In this document: positions 48,999 to 60,187 of the stretch, piece by piece
How the letters are laid out: every line of letters starts with the position of its first letter
Numbering within the stretch: the first letter of the stretch is position 1
Origin: Ascaphus truei
Taxonomy: Eukaryota > Chordata > Amphibia > Anura > Ascaphidae
Assembly (NCBI GenBank): GCA_036426205.1
Contig: CM071568.1
Span: forward strand, 52,101,066-52,165,065
Direction: 5' to 3'
DNA: 64,000 nt
Made by a program: the position numbers and the translations under genes
The notes under the pieces: model-generated
Database searches by the model: none
The model's input: the letters and a program-made list of their open reading frames with translations, nothing else
What the model was told of the DNA's origin: nothing

Positions 48999-51016
48999 TT
49001 TGATACTCTACTCAAACCACCCTCAGCTGCCTCTCCTTCCTCCATCTCCGCTCAGGACTTTGCTGACTATTTTAAGGAAAAGGTGGAATCCATACGTCAG
49101 AACATCCCCTCTGTTTCTTCTTCCCATCCTACATCTCTTCCTAACTCTCCTGCTGCCTTCCTTGACTCTTTTTCCACTGTCTCAGAGGAGGATGTGTCGC
49201 TATTGATCGCCTCTTCTCCCTCTACCACTTGCCCTCTTGACCCCATTCCCTCCGATCTCCTAAAACCTCTAGCTCCTACTATAATCCCTACGCTCACACA
49301 CATTTTTAACTCCTCCCTCTGCTCTGGAACCTTTCCATCCTCCTTCAAACATGCAACAGTCATACCATTACTCAAAAACAGCAAGCTTGACCCTACCTGT
49401 CTTTCTAACTATCGACCTGTCTCCCTCCTGCCTTTTGCCTCTAAACTCCTTGAACGTCTTATATTCTCTTGCTTGCTCCATTTTCTCAACACCTATTCTC
49501 TCCTAGACCCTCTACAATCTGGCTTCCACACTGCTCACTCCACCGAAACAGCCCTCACTAAAATAACTGACGTCCTCCATGCTGCCAAAGACAGAGGTCA
49601 TTACACTCTGCTCATATTACTCGACCTCTCTGCAGCATTTGACACAGTGGACCACCCTCTTCTCCTCCACATTCTCCATACTCTAGGTATTCGGAACAAA
49701 GCTCTATCCTGGATCTCATCCTACCTCTCCCATCGTACTTTTAGTGTCTCTTCTGCTAACACCTCCTCCTCCTCTATTGATCTCTCTGTGGGGGTACCCC
49801 AGGGCTCTGTCCTGGGACCTCTTCTCTTTTCTCTGTACACTCTCTCTAGGTGACCTAATAACATCTTTTGGGTTTAATTATCACCTCTATGCTGACGACA
49901 CACAAATATACTTTTCAAAGCCTGACCTTACACCTGCTGTACAAACCAAAGTTTCTGAATGTCTCTCTGCTATATCATCCTGGATGGCCCTCCGACGCCT
50001 TAAACTCAACATGGCTAAAACAGAGCTCCTCATACTTCCTCCCAAACCTGGCCCTACTACCTCCTTCCACATTACTGTTGGAACTTCAATCATTCACCCA
50101 GTAGCCCAAGCATGCTGCCTAGGTGTCACACTCGACTCCTCTCTCACATTCGCCCCTCACATTCAAAACATTTCTAAAACTTGTCGCTTTTTCCTCCGCA
50201 ATATAACAAAGATACGCCCTTTCCTCTGTTGCTCGACTGCTAAAACTCTGACTCAGGCCCTCATTCTCTCCCGTCTTGATTACTGTAACCTCCTGCTGTC
50301 CGGCCTTCCTGCCTCTCACCTGTCTCCCCTACAATCTATCCTAAATGCTGCTGCCAGAATCACTCTACTCTTTCCTAGATCTATCTCAGCATCTCTCCTC
50401 ATGAAATCCCTCTCCTGGCTTCTGATCAAATCCCGCATCTCACACTCCATTCTTCTCCTCACTTTTAAAGCTTTACATTCTTCTGCCCCTCCTTACATCT
50501 CATCCCTAATTTTTCGTTATGCACCATCCAGACTCTTGCTTTCTTCTCAAGGATGTCTTCTTTCTACCCCCTTTGTATCTAAAGCCCTCTCCCGCCTTAA
50601 ACCTTTTTCACTGACTGCCCCACACCTCTGGAATGCCCTTCCCCTCAATACCCGACTAGCACCCTCTCTATCCACCTTTAAGACCCACCTTAAGACACAC
50701 TTGCTTAAAGAAGCATATAAATAGCACTGTGGATATTCTGAACACGATACATAAAGCTTGGCCCCCTGCAGACGCACTTACCAGAACTCCCTCCTACTGT
50801 CTCTGTACGTTCTACCTACCTACCAATTAGACTGTAAGCTCCTCGGGGCAGGGACTCCTCTTCCGAAATGTTACTTTTATGTCTAAAGCACTTATTCCCA
50901 TGATCTGTTATTTTATTATCTGTTATTAATTTGATTACCACATGTATTACTACTGTGAAGCGCTATGTACGTTAATGGCGCTATATAAATAAAGACATAC
51001 AATACAATACAATACA
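48999..51016 (+). mobile_element. L2 LINE, 5'-truncated, nearly intact reverse transcriptase
   Basis: Starts inside ORF2 and ends with GGCGCTATATAAATAAAG and an ATACA repeat, the L2-type 3' end. It is inserted in a CT minisatellite present on both sides. Related L2 sequences lie at 3341 and, inverted, at 54046. Confidence 0.92.
49005..50724 (+). pseudogene. L2 reverse transcriptase with one frameshift
   Basis: Frame 1 runs to 49853 and frame 2 continues to the stop after 50724. One frameshift near 49845 is the only break I find. Motifs in order: [18 protein letters not shown] near 49405, [14 protein letters not shown] near 49517, motif [14 protein letters not shown] near 49615, motif [14 protein letters not shown] near 49789, motif C YADD at 49888-49899, and LDSSLTFAPHI near 50128. 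The C-terminus (LWNALPLNTRLAPSLSTFK) is typical of vertebrate L2. The endonuclease domain is missing through 5' truncation. The near-intact frame suggests a young insertion. Confidence 0.9.
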
Positions 51017-51330
51017 ATTCTCCCCCCTCTCTTCCTATCATTCTTGTACCCCCTCTGTCCCTGTCACTCTCCCCCTCTCTCCCTGTCATTCTTGTTCCCC
51101 TTCTCCCTGTCACTCTCCCCTTCTCTCTCCCTCTCTCATTCTCTCTCCCCCTCCCTCTCCCATTCTCTCCCCCCCCTGCCCTCATTCTCTCCCCCGCCCT
51201 CATTCTCTCCCCCGCCCTTCATTCTCATCCTCTCTCTCTGTCACTCTCCCCCCCTCTCTCTCATTCACTCCCCCCCATCTCTGTCATTCACCCCCTCCTC
51301 TCTCTGTTATCTCTCCCCCTGACACATACC
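51017..51330. repeat. CT-rich minisatellite, right part
   Basis: Units of CTGTCACTCTCCCCCTCTC type continuing the repeat interrupted at 48998. Confidence 0.85.
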
Positions 51331-51839
51331 AACACATACAGGACGGCCACAGCAAACACACAGTGACACACAAACCCTCACCCCTTTCTCTGGACCACGC
51401 TTTCTCCTCCTCTGCTTGTTCCCGCCCCCCGGTCTTCTTACACCTCTTCCTGATTGGCTGCTGCTGGGGAATGCAGCCAATCGGGATGGAGAAAATTGCC
51501 CAGTTCTCTCGCTGATTGGGGAAATCCCCCTCTAGTTACAAATCTGCTTCACCCCCAAAAACTGCCACTCATGGCGACTGCCTATTTGGCCTAGTAGTAG
51601 AACTGGCCCTGGCTAGCAGAGTCCTGGTGATCTCTGACTCGCTCTCAGCTCCAGCCTTCACACGCTTCGCCCCCCTGCATGCCACACTAAGCAGGGTGAC
51701 GACAGTCACCATCGCAGCCGGTCACTGCATAAGCGCAAAGCAGCATCAGACATGAAAGCATTATGAAAGACCTTTATTGCCAGTCGCGGCAGTGACTTAA
51801 AGGTCTGTCGGCGCCGCACACCCAGAACAGGTGCCAACC
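51331..51839. other. Intron 1 DNA
   Basis: Moderately GC-rich, no exon or element recognised before the MITE. Confidence 0.4.
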
Positions 51840-51842
51840 TTA

Positions 51843-52152
51843 GGCCGTGTCCATGGTGAACGCAACCCACGCGCGGCGCGATCAAAATGCCGTGCCTCTA
51901 TGAGACAGGCCATAGAGCGCATGACCGTGTGCGAGATGAGAGGCACCGGCACTCACAATCCATGAGCAGACGAGTACATTTGTTTCTGTCGCTTGACGGC
52001 CAGGTCACGTGAGCGGTTCACCCAGTGAGAATGAACCAGCTCCGTGACGTCACGCCTCCGACACACCTCCCTGGTCGCGTCTACCCCTTGGCCCCAAATC
52101 TCTCCATCTACAGGCACGCATGACGCCTCGCGTGCTCACCATGGATGTGGCC
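51843..52152. mobile_element. Harbinger-like MITE with TTA target duplication
   Basis: TTA lies at 51840-51842 and 52153-52155. The ends are GGCCGTGTCCATGGTGA and, on the other strand, GGCCACATCCATGGTGA. CpG-rich interior without coding capacity. A different subfamily from 38774 and 58137. Confidence 0.9.
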
Positions 52153-52194
52153 TTAGGCTCACATAATATTTTCTCCCATATATATAGGGGTGGA

Positions 52195-52231
<37 letters not shown>

Positions 52232-52390
52232 CCAATGCACAGCCGGCACACCATATGCAAGTAAATAAGTGTTGGTGCTTATCCCATAAAGCAATAACAG
52301 ACCATACGATACCGGTTGCAACACAACATCAAGGGACAGCACGCAGGTAAGTAAATCAAAAATGTTCTATATTTGATAGAAGACACAAAA

Positions 52391-52427
52391 ACCGACGTTT
52401 CGGTCCCCCAGTGGGCCTTCTCAAGGT
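52391..52427 (-). other. Hammerhead-like motif, foldback left arm
   Basis: On the minus strand: ACC, TTGAGAA (52418-52424), a hairpin opening GGCCC and closing GGGACC, GAAA, CG, TC, GGT. ACC and GGT pair as stem I. There is no extra base before stem II here, so this copy fits the hammerhead junction best, but its stem III is reduced to one pair with a two-base loop. Confidence 0.35.
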
Positions 52428-52430
52428 GGT

Positions 52431-52465
52431 GCGAGAAAGCTCCCACTGGGGGACCGAAACGTCGG
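52431..52465 (+). other. Hammerhead-like motif, foldback right arm
   Basis: GCGAGAA replaces TTGAGAA; the rest (CCCACTGGGGGACC, GAAACGTCGG) is as in the left arm. The 5' core block has decayed. Confidence 0.3.
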
Positions 52466-52554
52466 TTTTTGTGTCTTTTATCAAATATAGAACATTTTTG
52501 ATTTACTACGCGGTGCTGTCCCTTGATGTCGTGTTGCAACCGGTATCGTATGGT

Positions 52555-53948
52555 ATATATTATATAATATATATAATACTATATATATATATATACACAC
52601 ACACACACAAATAACCACCTATAACAGGAGTGTCCCTGTAAAATTCTATAAATATTATTTATATTCGATCAATTTTGTTTTTTTATGCAGAGAAAAGTAA
52701 CCAATCTTTGTAACAATTTGGATATAAGTAGTCAGTGGTGTTTGAAAATGGTATTTCAATCATTTTTGCTTATAGTGAAAAGCAGTTGAAACAATTCAAT
52801 GTATATAGTTTATTCTATTGTCTGTTGTGTCTATATTATTGATTCTTTCCAAGTACTGTATATGAATATTACAATACTCTGAAATGTCCTTTGGCCACAT
52901 TCCACAGTCTGTATCACGGATTGGGTGCCTTCCCATCTGCAGACAAGGGTTAAGGTTGTTACTGGTTAAATAGCTCACTGAGGAAAATGGTACACAGGTG
53001 TCCAGTGTAATCTCAGCTCAATTGTGAGCCCCTTTGGCTAATGATTCCAAATGATGACTCCAGTGTTTATTCATCTGAACCAACTTGACCCACATGAGTA
53101 AAACAGAAACTAAAGAGCTTTTCTATTTTTTTTCTTCACAGCTCTATAAATCCCATGCCTTATCAAACATTCTCCTTATTTGTCCATTTCAGTCCTCATG
53201 AACCACAATGTTATCACCATTATATTTTCAAAATAGAGAGCAAATGGTATAACTACTTAAATGGCAAGCAAAGGACGGCTCCAGATTACACGCCATTATT
53301 ATGTTTATCATCAAATTCACATTTTCCACATGATCCAAAATCAAAACCAATCGACATTTTTTGGAAACACCAAAACACAAAAACATTTTAGAACCAAAAT
53401 CAAAACACGGGTTAAGTGCACATCTATACTACCCCACACTTACTACTGGCTAAAACTTTGTGTGCATTGTACAGAGACATCAAAAATTATAATTGGGGTT
53501 CTCCATCAGTTATAGCAGCTACTTCTCCCCTAGCCTCCAATGCCATGTAACATTTGCCAAACACCAAGAGAGAAGCCCCCTAATGGGCAATGGACTCGCC
53601 TGTTAGATATTGTTGTGTGTTAAAGGATAATGAGAAGGGTTCTAAATAGCCTAATTTAACATTGTGGCAATGATTCCAGCTATTTACAGAGAATTCATTC
53701 AGAAATAATCCAAATAGAAAGTACACCCTTTATGTCACTGAGTGTTTGACAATGTAATATTTAGCATTTATTTTTCATATATTTATCAAGTAGATACAAA
53801 TTATGAGGAAAAGCGAGTACGTACACTTAGGTACGGGACTCGAGGCAGAGGGGCCTCTCGCCATCTAGGATAGACTAGCGTGGTATAAGGCAGGTTTAAA
53901 GGAGGTAGCGAAGTGGAAGGGACATTTACCTCCCGGCCCCTCCATAGT
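52555..53948. other. Intron 1 DNA
   Basis: Begins with AT and CA microsatellite sequence (to about 52610). No exon or element recognised in the rest. Confidence 0.4.
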
Positions 53949-54015
53949 GTCTTCTTCTTCTTCTTCTTCTTCTTCTTCTTCTTCTTCTTCTTCTTCTTCT
54001 TCTTCTTCTTCTTCT
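53949..54015. repeat. (TTC)n microsatellite
   Basis: About 22 uninterrupted TTC units (GAA on the other strand), a sequence able to form triplex DNA. A poly-glutamate frame on the minus strand is an artefact. Confidence 0.97.
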
Positions 54016-54045
54016 ATTAATTTGATGATTGAACCTATTTGTATG

Positions 54046-54850
54046 TATGTATGTATTTCTTTATTTATGTAGCGCCAATAATATACATAGCACTTCACAG
54101 TAGTAATACACGTGACAATCATATAAATAACAAATAATACAAATACCAGAACATTGGAATAAGTGCTTTAGACATAAAAAGTAACATTTAGGAAGAGGAG
54201 TCCCTGCTACGAAGAGCTTACAATCTAATTGGTTGGTAGGAAGAACGTACAGAGACAGTAGGAGGGCATTCTGGTAAGTGCGTCTGCAGGGGGCCAAGCT
54301 TTATGTATCATGTTTATAGTATTAGCCACGGAACTATTCATATGCTTGTTTAAGCAATTGTGTTTTAAGGTGGGTTTTAAAGGGGGATAGAGAGGGTGCT
54401 AGTCGGGTATTGAGGGGAAGGGCATTCCAGAGTTGTGGGGCAGTCAGTGAGAAAGGTTTAAGGCGGGAGAGGGCTTTAGATACAAAGGGGGTAGGGAGAA
54501 GACATCCTTGAGCGGAACACAAGAGTCGGGATTGTGCATAGCGAGAAATTAGGGCTGAGATGTAAGGAGGGGTAGAAGAGTGTAAACCTTTAAAAGTGAG
54601 GAGAAGAATTGAATGTGAGATGCGGGATTTGATAAGAAGCCAGGAGAGTGATTTCAGCAGGGGAGACGCTAAGACAGATTTAGGAAAGAGTAAAGTGATT
54701 CTGGCAGCAGCGTTAAGGATAGATTGTAGGGGAGACAGGTGAGAGACAGGAAGGCCGGACAGCAGGAGGTTACCGTAATCGAGACGGGAGAGAATGAGGG
54801 CCTGTGTCAGAGTTTTAGCTGTCGAGAACAGAGGGAAGAGCGTATCTTTA
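54046..54850 (-). mobile_element. L2 LINE 3' fragment, inverted
   Basis: On the minus strand it runs from a sequence matching AAGATACGCCCTTTCCTCTG of the 50210 copy to the GGCGCTACATAAATAAAG end. It encodes the ORF2 C-terminus (LWNALPLNTRLAPSLSPFK, 54334-54522) with stops and frameshifts upstream. Older than the copy at 48999. Confidence 0.88.
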
Positions 54851-55387
54851 TTTTAGAGCAAATAGTTATGGGTTATTTTTTTTTAGTTTCTCTTTTCACA
54901 TTCAGTATTTCAATGGTTTATGTTACTAGTAAAGGAAATACTGAAATAATACAACAATGTATTTCCTAAGGAGGGTCTGTAGTGCCACAATAAGTGGAAA
55001 TAAGGAAAAATAATGCAATTTAGGAAGGACTGCTTCCAGAAAGGGGGGAGGATTTGTGGAATAGCCTCTCAACAAATATGGTAGGGGTGAATACATCAGG
55101 GCATTCTAACATGCTTGGAAAATACATAAGACTATCTTAAATACAAAAGAAGCCAAGAATCACATAGGGTCTGAGGTTTTACGGCAGATAGGAAAATGGG
55201 CAGACCATGGTGGGCTAAGTGATTCTTATTTCCTGTAAAATTCTATTTTTTTGACTTTACATCAATGAGACACACATTTTCTAAGTTTGCTGATAAATGA
55301 AAGATTGTAAAGGATTGTAAAGAAAATTTGTAGAAATGTTGTATTTGTGCACACATTTAAAAGAAATGTACCCTTCGAATATATGTA
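54851..55387. other. Intron 1 DNA
   Basis: No exon or element recognised. Confidence 0.4.
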
Positions 55388-55615
55388 TTATTATTATTAT
55401 TATTATTATTTTCTAGAAGTAGAACCGTGCTTCTTATTGATACATAATGTAAACAATATACCATATAATATATATAATTTCCCAGATACAAATCCCTTCC
55501 AGAGAGAGCATACAATCTAATTTTGCAGAAGGAGGCACAGGGAGCTAAAGGGACTTGGTCACAAGAAGCTGAAACTTACCACTCAACCCCTCCTCCAGCC
55601 TTCAAACTTTCACTT
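55388..55615 (-). mobile_element. Degraded tRNA-derived SINE
   Basis: Minus strand: CTTGTGACCAAGTCCC, CTCCCTGTGCCTCC, AGATTGTATGCTCTC, then an AAT repeat tail (55388-55411). Same family as 18790-19041 but missing most of the 3' tail. Confidence 0.6.
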
Positions 55616-56436
55616 CTCTTTTTTCTTTACTATATTGTCTAATCAAAAAGCTACTGGTGCTAATAATATGTCTGGCCTTATATTGTCACCCATTTAGACA
55701 TACAAGTACCATAGCTGTGAATTAAATCAGCTTGCAACGTTTACAGTAATTGGAATACACCTGTAATCTTGTCTTTCTAAACGGTAGTATAAACCCGACT
55801 ATTTGCTCTCCTCCCTCCCCGTCCTAATGAACCTGTGCTGTATAATCAATCCACTGCTGTGTAAACAACGAAAAAGCTTTTTACACCGTGACAAATGGCA
55901 TTTATCTATTGTTGGTTGGGAATGAAACAAGAAAAAAAGTAGGGTGGAAAATATGGCCAGGAGACATGAAGCTGACTCTGTCTCCTGGTGTAAAAAACAA
56001 AAGCTATAGGGAGAACAGCAGGTGTTACTGAGAAGAGGAGTCAGGGAGGATGCCGGCTCCTGCCAATGCCTCACCTGTACAGCAAAGCATCAGGTTTTGT
56101 TCTGCCTGAGCTGTCATATGGGGATTCATTACCATCCTGCCTCTTCATTTATTTTCCTCATCCATAAAGGCCATGAGGGTGGCATTATTGCTTCCGATCC
56201 GGCCATGTAAATAGCATCTGCGTGTTCTGAAAATAAAATTAGAAGATAATATAGCCCTGTTAAAAAATGAGGTCTTACCATCTGTGGTGCGCTCTCTTCA
56301 GTGAATGCTGAAAAGACCATTCAAAACACAGGTTTGTTTGTTGTCATAAAACTCTCTGGTTATGATTAGTATAGATTTTGTGTTTCCCCCCACCCCCTGC
56401 GCAAAGGATAAAGAGTATGTTTGTTTTACTGTCTTA
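55616..56436. other. End of intron 1
   Basis: No further exon recognised. The splice acceptor of exon 2 closes this stretch. Confidence 0.45.
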
Positions 56437-56439
56437 CAG

Positions 56440-56577
56440 ATCGCACTGAGAAGCGCTCCACAATGCCAGACTCACCTGTGGATGTAAAGACACAATCCAG
56501 GCTGACGCCTCCAACGATGCCACCTCCTCCCACTACACAAGGGGCTCCAAGGACCAGCTCATTCACACCCACAACAT
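56440..56577 (+). CDS. runx1t1: runx1t1 exon 2 (RUNX1T1/MTG8 co-repressor N-terminus)
   Basis: Acceptor TCTTACAG ends at 56439 and donor GTAATG begins at 56578. The exon supplies [19 protein letters not shown] and continues through a Pro/Thr/Ser-rich stretch to TSSFTPTT. It matches human RUNX1T1 almost residue for residue. It enters in phase 1 and leaves with one base (T) of the next leucine codon. The internal Met at codon 11 (MPDSPVDV) can serve as start for isoforms that use other first exons. This is the N-terminal, mostly disordered part before the NHR1 domain. In human leukaemia fusions, RUNX1 is joined in frame to this exon. Confidence 0.95.
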
Positions 56578-58136
56578 GTAATGAATTATTCTCTGTAACC
56601 TACAGCATATGCTGCCTGATTTATGTTTAATAGTCTTGAGATGTGGAAGAGGTTGAACAAATTAGGGGGTGTTTGTAACATCTTCATGATTACTTCAGTA
56701 TTAGGTGATACCTTTTTTGTTTGAACTAACATCTTCATAAAACAATGCACTGCAGCTAAGGGGTAATCTGCATTCATATTGTCCATTGAACCCATTCCAC
56801 AATCTGTATCCTGGATTCCATTCTCATCCTCTTTGGCAGTGAATAGGTTAACTTAGCTGCATATCTGTAAATAATCATTCATGTTACATGTCAAATGTTG
56901 CCCTCAGTGGGTGGTGGAGTTCCCAAGGCAGTGTTCTGGGAGTCTAACCTTCCTAGGCATTTCCTGGCTCATGGCTCAACACAGAAGGCCCTTTTTTTTT
57001 TTATGAAACGTATATACAAAAAAAGGCAACATAACATGTGCAATAGGTTATATTCTTTATTTTTTTTTTTTATTGTTCAACTGACCCAGGTTAGAATAAC
57101 AACATTGCTTCATTTACACTGGTAGTCTGTTTTCTTGGAATAACAGCCCCGTTAATGACATCATCTGACAGATTATAGGGCTGAAATTAATATCCCACCA
57201 CTCTGATATTACCCCCATGGTTCATAAAACGTGATTGCTGTTTAGGAAATAAACTGTGCAAATAGTTGGGGATGTATAGATAGGTGTTTTGTGGAAGGGG
57301 ATCAATGGGAGATTCATGAATAGGTATCCTGCTGCTTTAATGCCACAGAAGTGACCAATCATACCTCATGTATTCCAATATGCTGATGCAACAAGCAACT
57401 ATGCTGCTGCCAATTTCAAGTAAAATAATACAATAAATGCTAAAGATCGGCTCAGAGGACCACTACCAGGTTTTTACATATGGAATAGAAGATTAAAATC
57501 AAGTAGGTTTTGGAATAAGTAGGAGAAATGTGCAGACTAGTTGGCCAAAGAATTGCCATGTCATTTTTTGTGTGTTTCAATTGCATTGCAATCCTAACTT
57601 CTATCATTTGTAATCTCATGATCATGCCTCTATACTCAATCAAGAATGAATCTGCTAGACTAGGTGGGACCGAATATAACAGCAACACAAAGCTAAACAT
57701 GAATGTTGCAGTTTTTCCAAGGGATCTTTGAAAATGAAAACAACTTGAATTTCCACTTTGTCCTCATATCTATTCATTATAACCTGCACTGCATTCTGTA
57801 AACATTAAACATACAATATAAAAAAAAACAGGCACAGCTGGCCATATTCATTCAAATTGTATTACTGTGTTGCTGAAGGGTCATACAGTAGCTCTTGTAG
57901 ACCTAAAGAGTATGTGGAGTGTGTATAACCTGAGTGCGAGCTTGCAGGATTTTAGGAGTGAAGTGTCTTTGTTTTATTGACGGTGAATGTTATGATACAT
58001 TTCCTAAATATTTTCTTTGAAAATATAGCAGTGTTGATCACGCTGTACAAAAACCCAGTACGAAGGAAATCATATTCCTTTAAATATACTTATCCACTTA
58101 GTTTGTTCTGTCCCCTGTTTTCTGTCTGTTGCCTTA
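56578..58136 (+). other. runx1t1: runx1t1 intron 2, first part
   Basis: Intron 2 covers 56578-59756 (3,179 bp). This part has poly-T runs near 56990 and 57060 and no other recognised feature. Confidence 0.7.
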
Positions 58137-58449
58137 GGCTGCGCTTATAGTGCTGCTGATGGCGACAGCGACGGGTGACGTCACCCATCGTATCGCCGTC
58201 GCCACCGGCGAAAGTTATCTTTCGCAGGTCGGCCGCATCGCGGGATTCCCTCAATTTGATTTGTTCAAGGGCCATCACGTGACGCGACGGCCCTTGAAAA
58301 ATGAAATTTTGCCGGCAGCGGGTTTTCGCGACGGCGACGTTGCTCCGCCGCTTGTCGCCGTCGCGTGCACTATAAGCGCACGCGGCGGCGGCAATGCGTT
58401 TGTTTTCGGGCAAATTCTCGTCGCCGTCGCCGGCACTATACGCACGGCC
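58137..58449. mobile_element. Harbinger-like MITE in intron 2
   Basis: TTA lies at 58134-58136 and 58450-58452. The left end is GGCTGCGCTTATAGTGCTG; the right end on the other strand is GGCCGTGCGTATAGTGCCG. Rich in CGTCGCCG. A second end-like sequence (GCACTATAAGCGCA at about 58367-58380) sits 70 bases inside the right end, as if a terminus had been duplicated. Same subfamily as 38774. Confidence 0.9.
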
Positions 58450-58452
58450 TTA

Positions 58453-59269
58453 GCAATGCCCCTCTCTCTAGCCCTCTGGCTTGGGCTGTTCTTTTCCCCC
58501 TGTCACTTGGTTCAGACCAAGCTGTTTCCTCCTTGCTCTGTGTTGTAGTTGAGCCTTTTTGGAGATTGCGGCCTCTGCTAAAGGTTCTTCCCACTGCTCT
58601 CCCTGTGAGAAAACTTCTTACCTATTCTTTATTTTCATGCATTCCCAAAACGTTTTCCCCTTTTTATTTCTGCTTATGTTATCATAATAAATATTTCAGA
58701 AATAAAGAAAACTCAATTTTGCATAGATATAATTTTCATACACTAGAATTGAGTAAACTGTCTGTCCCAACCCATTAGCCACAGTAAGCCTTGGGACAAG
58801 ATAAGTAGTTCTAAAATGATATAATAAGGATAGGCAGGTTTTGCCAAACGTCGGGAACTTTGAAGCCCGTTCAGAAGTTTGAGTCGAGCTTCGGAATAAA
58901 CTTTTGACTTATAATGACATGTTTTTTTAACTGTGCAAAATTTTGAGTACGTATGTACGAAAAAAATTCCAAACTTAAAAATGTAAAGTTTCAAATGTTT
59001 GTCCACATTTTTTTTTTTAAATCCTGGTTATTTAGATTTTTTCCATAATTTTTCATGAATTCAAAACCAAAATCATTTGTGTTGCAGCAAAACCAAAACA
59101 AAACAGTGAAAGCGACCACCATTAATAAATGTTTTTGCTTATATAGCATTGATTGTGTATTCAGTTCTGTATACATATTTTCAGACACCCTGAATCATGT
59201 AGTTTATAATCCTATTTTTAGCTTTTTGAGAGAGGTATACAGACTTAGTGTAATAAGTATTATAAGTTT
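58453..59269. other. runx1t1 intron 2, middle part
   Basis: No exon or element recognised. Confidence 0.4.
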
Positions 59270-59580
59270 TTGATTTGGGGGTTCCCTGGAGCTGAAACAT
59301 GCAATTTCCCAAGTATTCTGCAGTCCCTTCTAGGGGGAAAAAATGGCAGTTTATATATCCTGCTTCATGCAAGCCAATAGGAAGCTGCAACAGCATCCGT
59401 TGTCGCTTCCCATTTGCCTACGTTACACAAATGATTTAAATCCACAAAGTAGTTGCAGTACCTTTAACAGTAAATATCTCGGGACCTGGGGTCCACAGAT
59501 CTGAAAATAAGGTGGTTAAGCTCCACAGATCCTCTGGTTCCCACCTTGATAGAAAATAGGGGAATCTGGAACGGCTGCTT
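59270..59580. mobile_element. Family P palindromic MITE, copy 3
   Basis: Contains the central pair CCAATAGGAAGC and GCTTCCCATTTG and outer GGGTTCCCTGGAGCTGAAA, as in the copies at 26500 and 35085. More diverged. The edges are approximate. Confidence 0.55.
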
Positions 59581-59756
59581 GAAAGGGTTACAGAAAGTGT
59601 TACCATCATCTTGAGGCTCCAGTGCCTAAATCTATGTGGGATTGCAACCTAAACAAGACACCATTAGAATACATATCAATTTCAATAAAGAGTTGATGTA
59701 AAATAATGGCAATGCAGTGCAATAAAATCCATTTGTTGTTATTCTTTGCCCAACAG

Positions 59757-59998
59757 TAACAAATGGCACAAGTCATTCACCAACAGCACTGAATGGAGCT
59801 CCTTCACCTCCTAATGGCTTTAGTAATGGACCTTCTTCCTCGTCCTCATCTTCACTGGCAAATCAGCAGTTGCCTCCAGCGTGTGGTGCAAGGCAGCTCA
59901 GTAAGCTGAAGAGATTCCTCACCACTTTGCAGCAGTTTGGCAATGACATTTCACCAGAAATTGGGGAAAGGGTACGCACACTCGTGCTAGGATTGGTG
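59757..59998 (+). CDS. runx1t1: runx1t1 exon 3 (start of NHR1/TAFH domain)
   Basis: Acceptor TTTGCCCAACAG ends at 59756 and donor GTAAGT begins at 59999. The exon completes the split leucine and reads [20 protein letters not shown], a run of seven Ser, then [20 protein letters not shown] and on to [12 protein letters not shown]. From about KLKRFLTT onward this is the first part of NHR1 (TAFH), a helical domain homologous to TAF4 that binds a motif in E-protein transcription factors and other partners. 242 bases; leaves in phase 0. The match to human is nearly complete. Confidence 0.96.
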
Positions 59999-60124
59999 GT
60001 AAGTAAAACAGCTTTGTGCAGATTGTGATCGATTGTCAAGTATCAATTTTGTGCAGACATTTAAAACAGACTTTGATGTTCATGTAATCCTACTGTGAAG
60101 GTTTTTACATGCATTTGTAAAAAA

Positions 60125-60161
60125 AAATCTACATTGTGGTCTCAATCGTGGACCTTTATCA
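60125..60161 (-). other. Hammerhead-like motif, intron 3 left copy
   Basis: Minus strand: TTGATAA (60155-60161), A, a GGTCC...GACC hairpin, then a decayed ACAATGTAG where GAAACGTAC is expected. Confidence 0.25.
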
Positions 60162-60187
60162 AGAAGGAAGTCAATGTTTTGGTCCCA

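Larger units (their letters stand above)
52301..52554. repeat. 254 bp foldback element in an AT repeat
   Basis: The arms 52301-52417 and 52438-52554 are near-perfect reverse complements (outer ends ACCATACGATACCGGTTGCA and its complement) around a 20 bp centre. Both sides are bordered by AT repeats. Each arm carries a motif copy ending GGACCGAAACGTCGG. No coding capacity. Confidence 0.92.
13298..56439 (+). other. runx1t1: runx1t1 intron 1, 43,142 bp
   Basis: It begins GTAAGT and ends with TTTTACTGTCTTACAG, a good polypyrimidine tract and acceptor. Phase 1. It contains almost all of the mobile elements in the window. In people, the corresponding intron region upstream of exon 2 is where t(8;21) breaks create the RUNX1-RUNX1T1 leukaemia fusion. 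That is known for human and not shown here. Confidence 0.8.

Noticed and set aside
53865..54122. Poly-glutamate minus-strand frame
   Set aside because: Direct translation of the TTC microsatellite.
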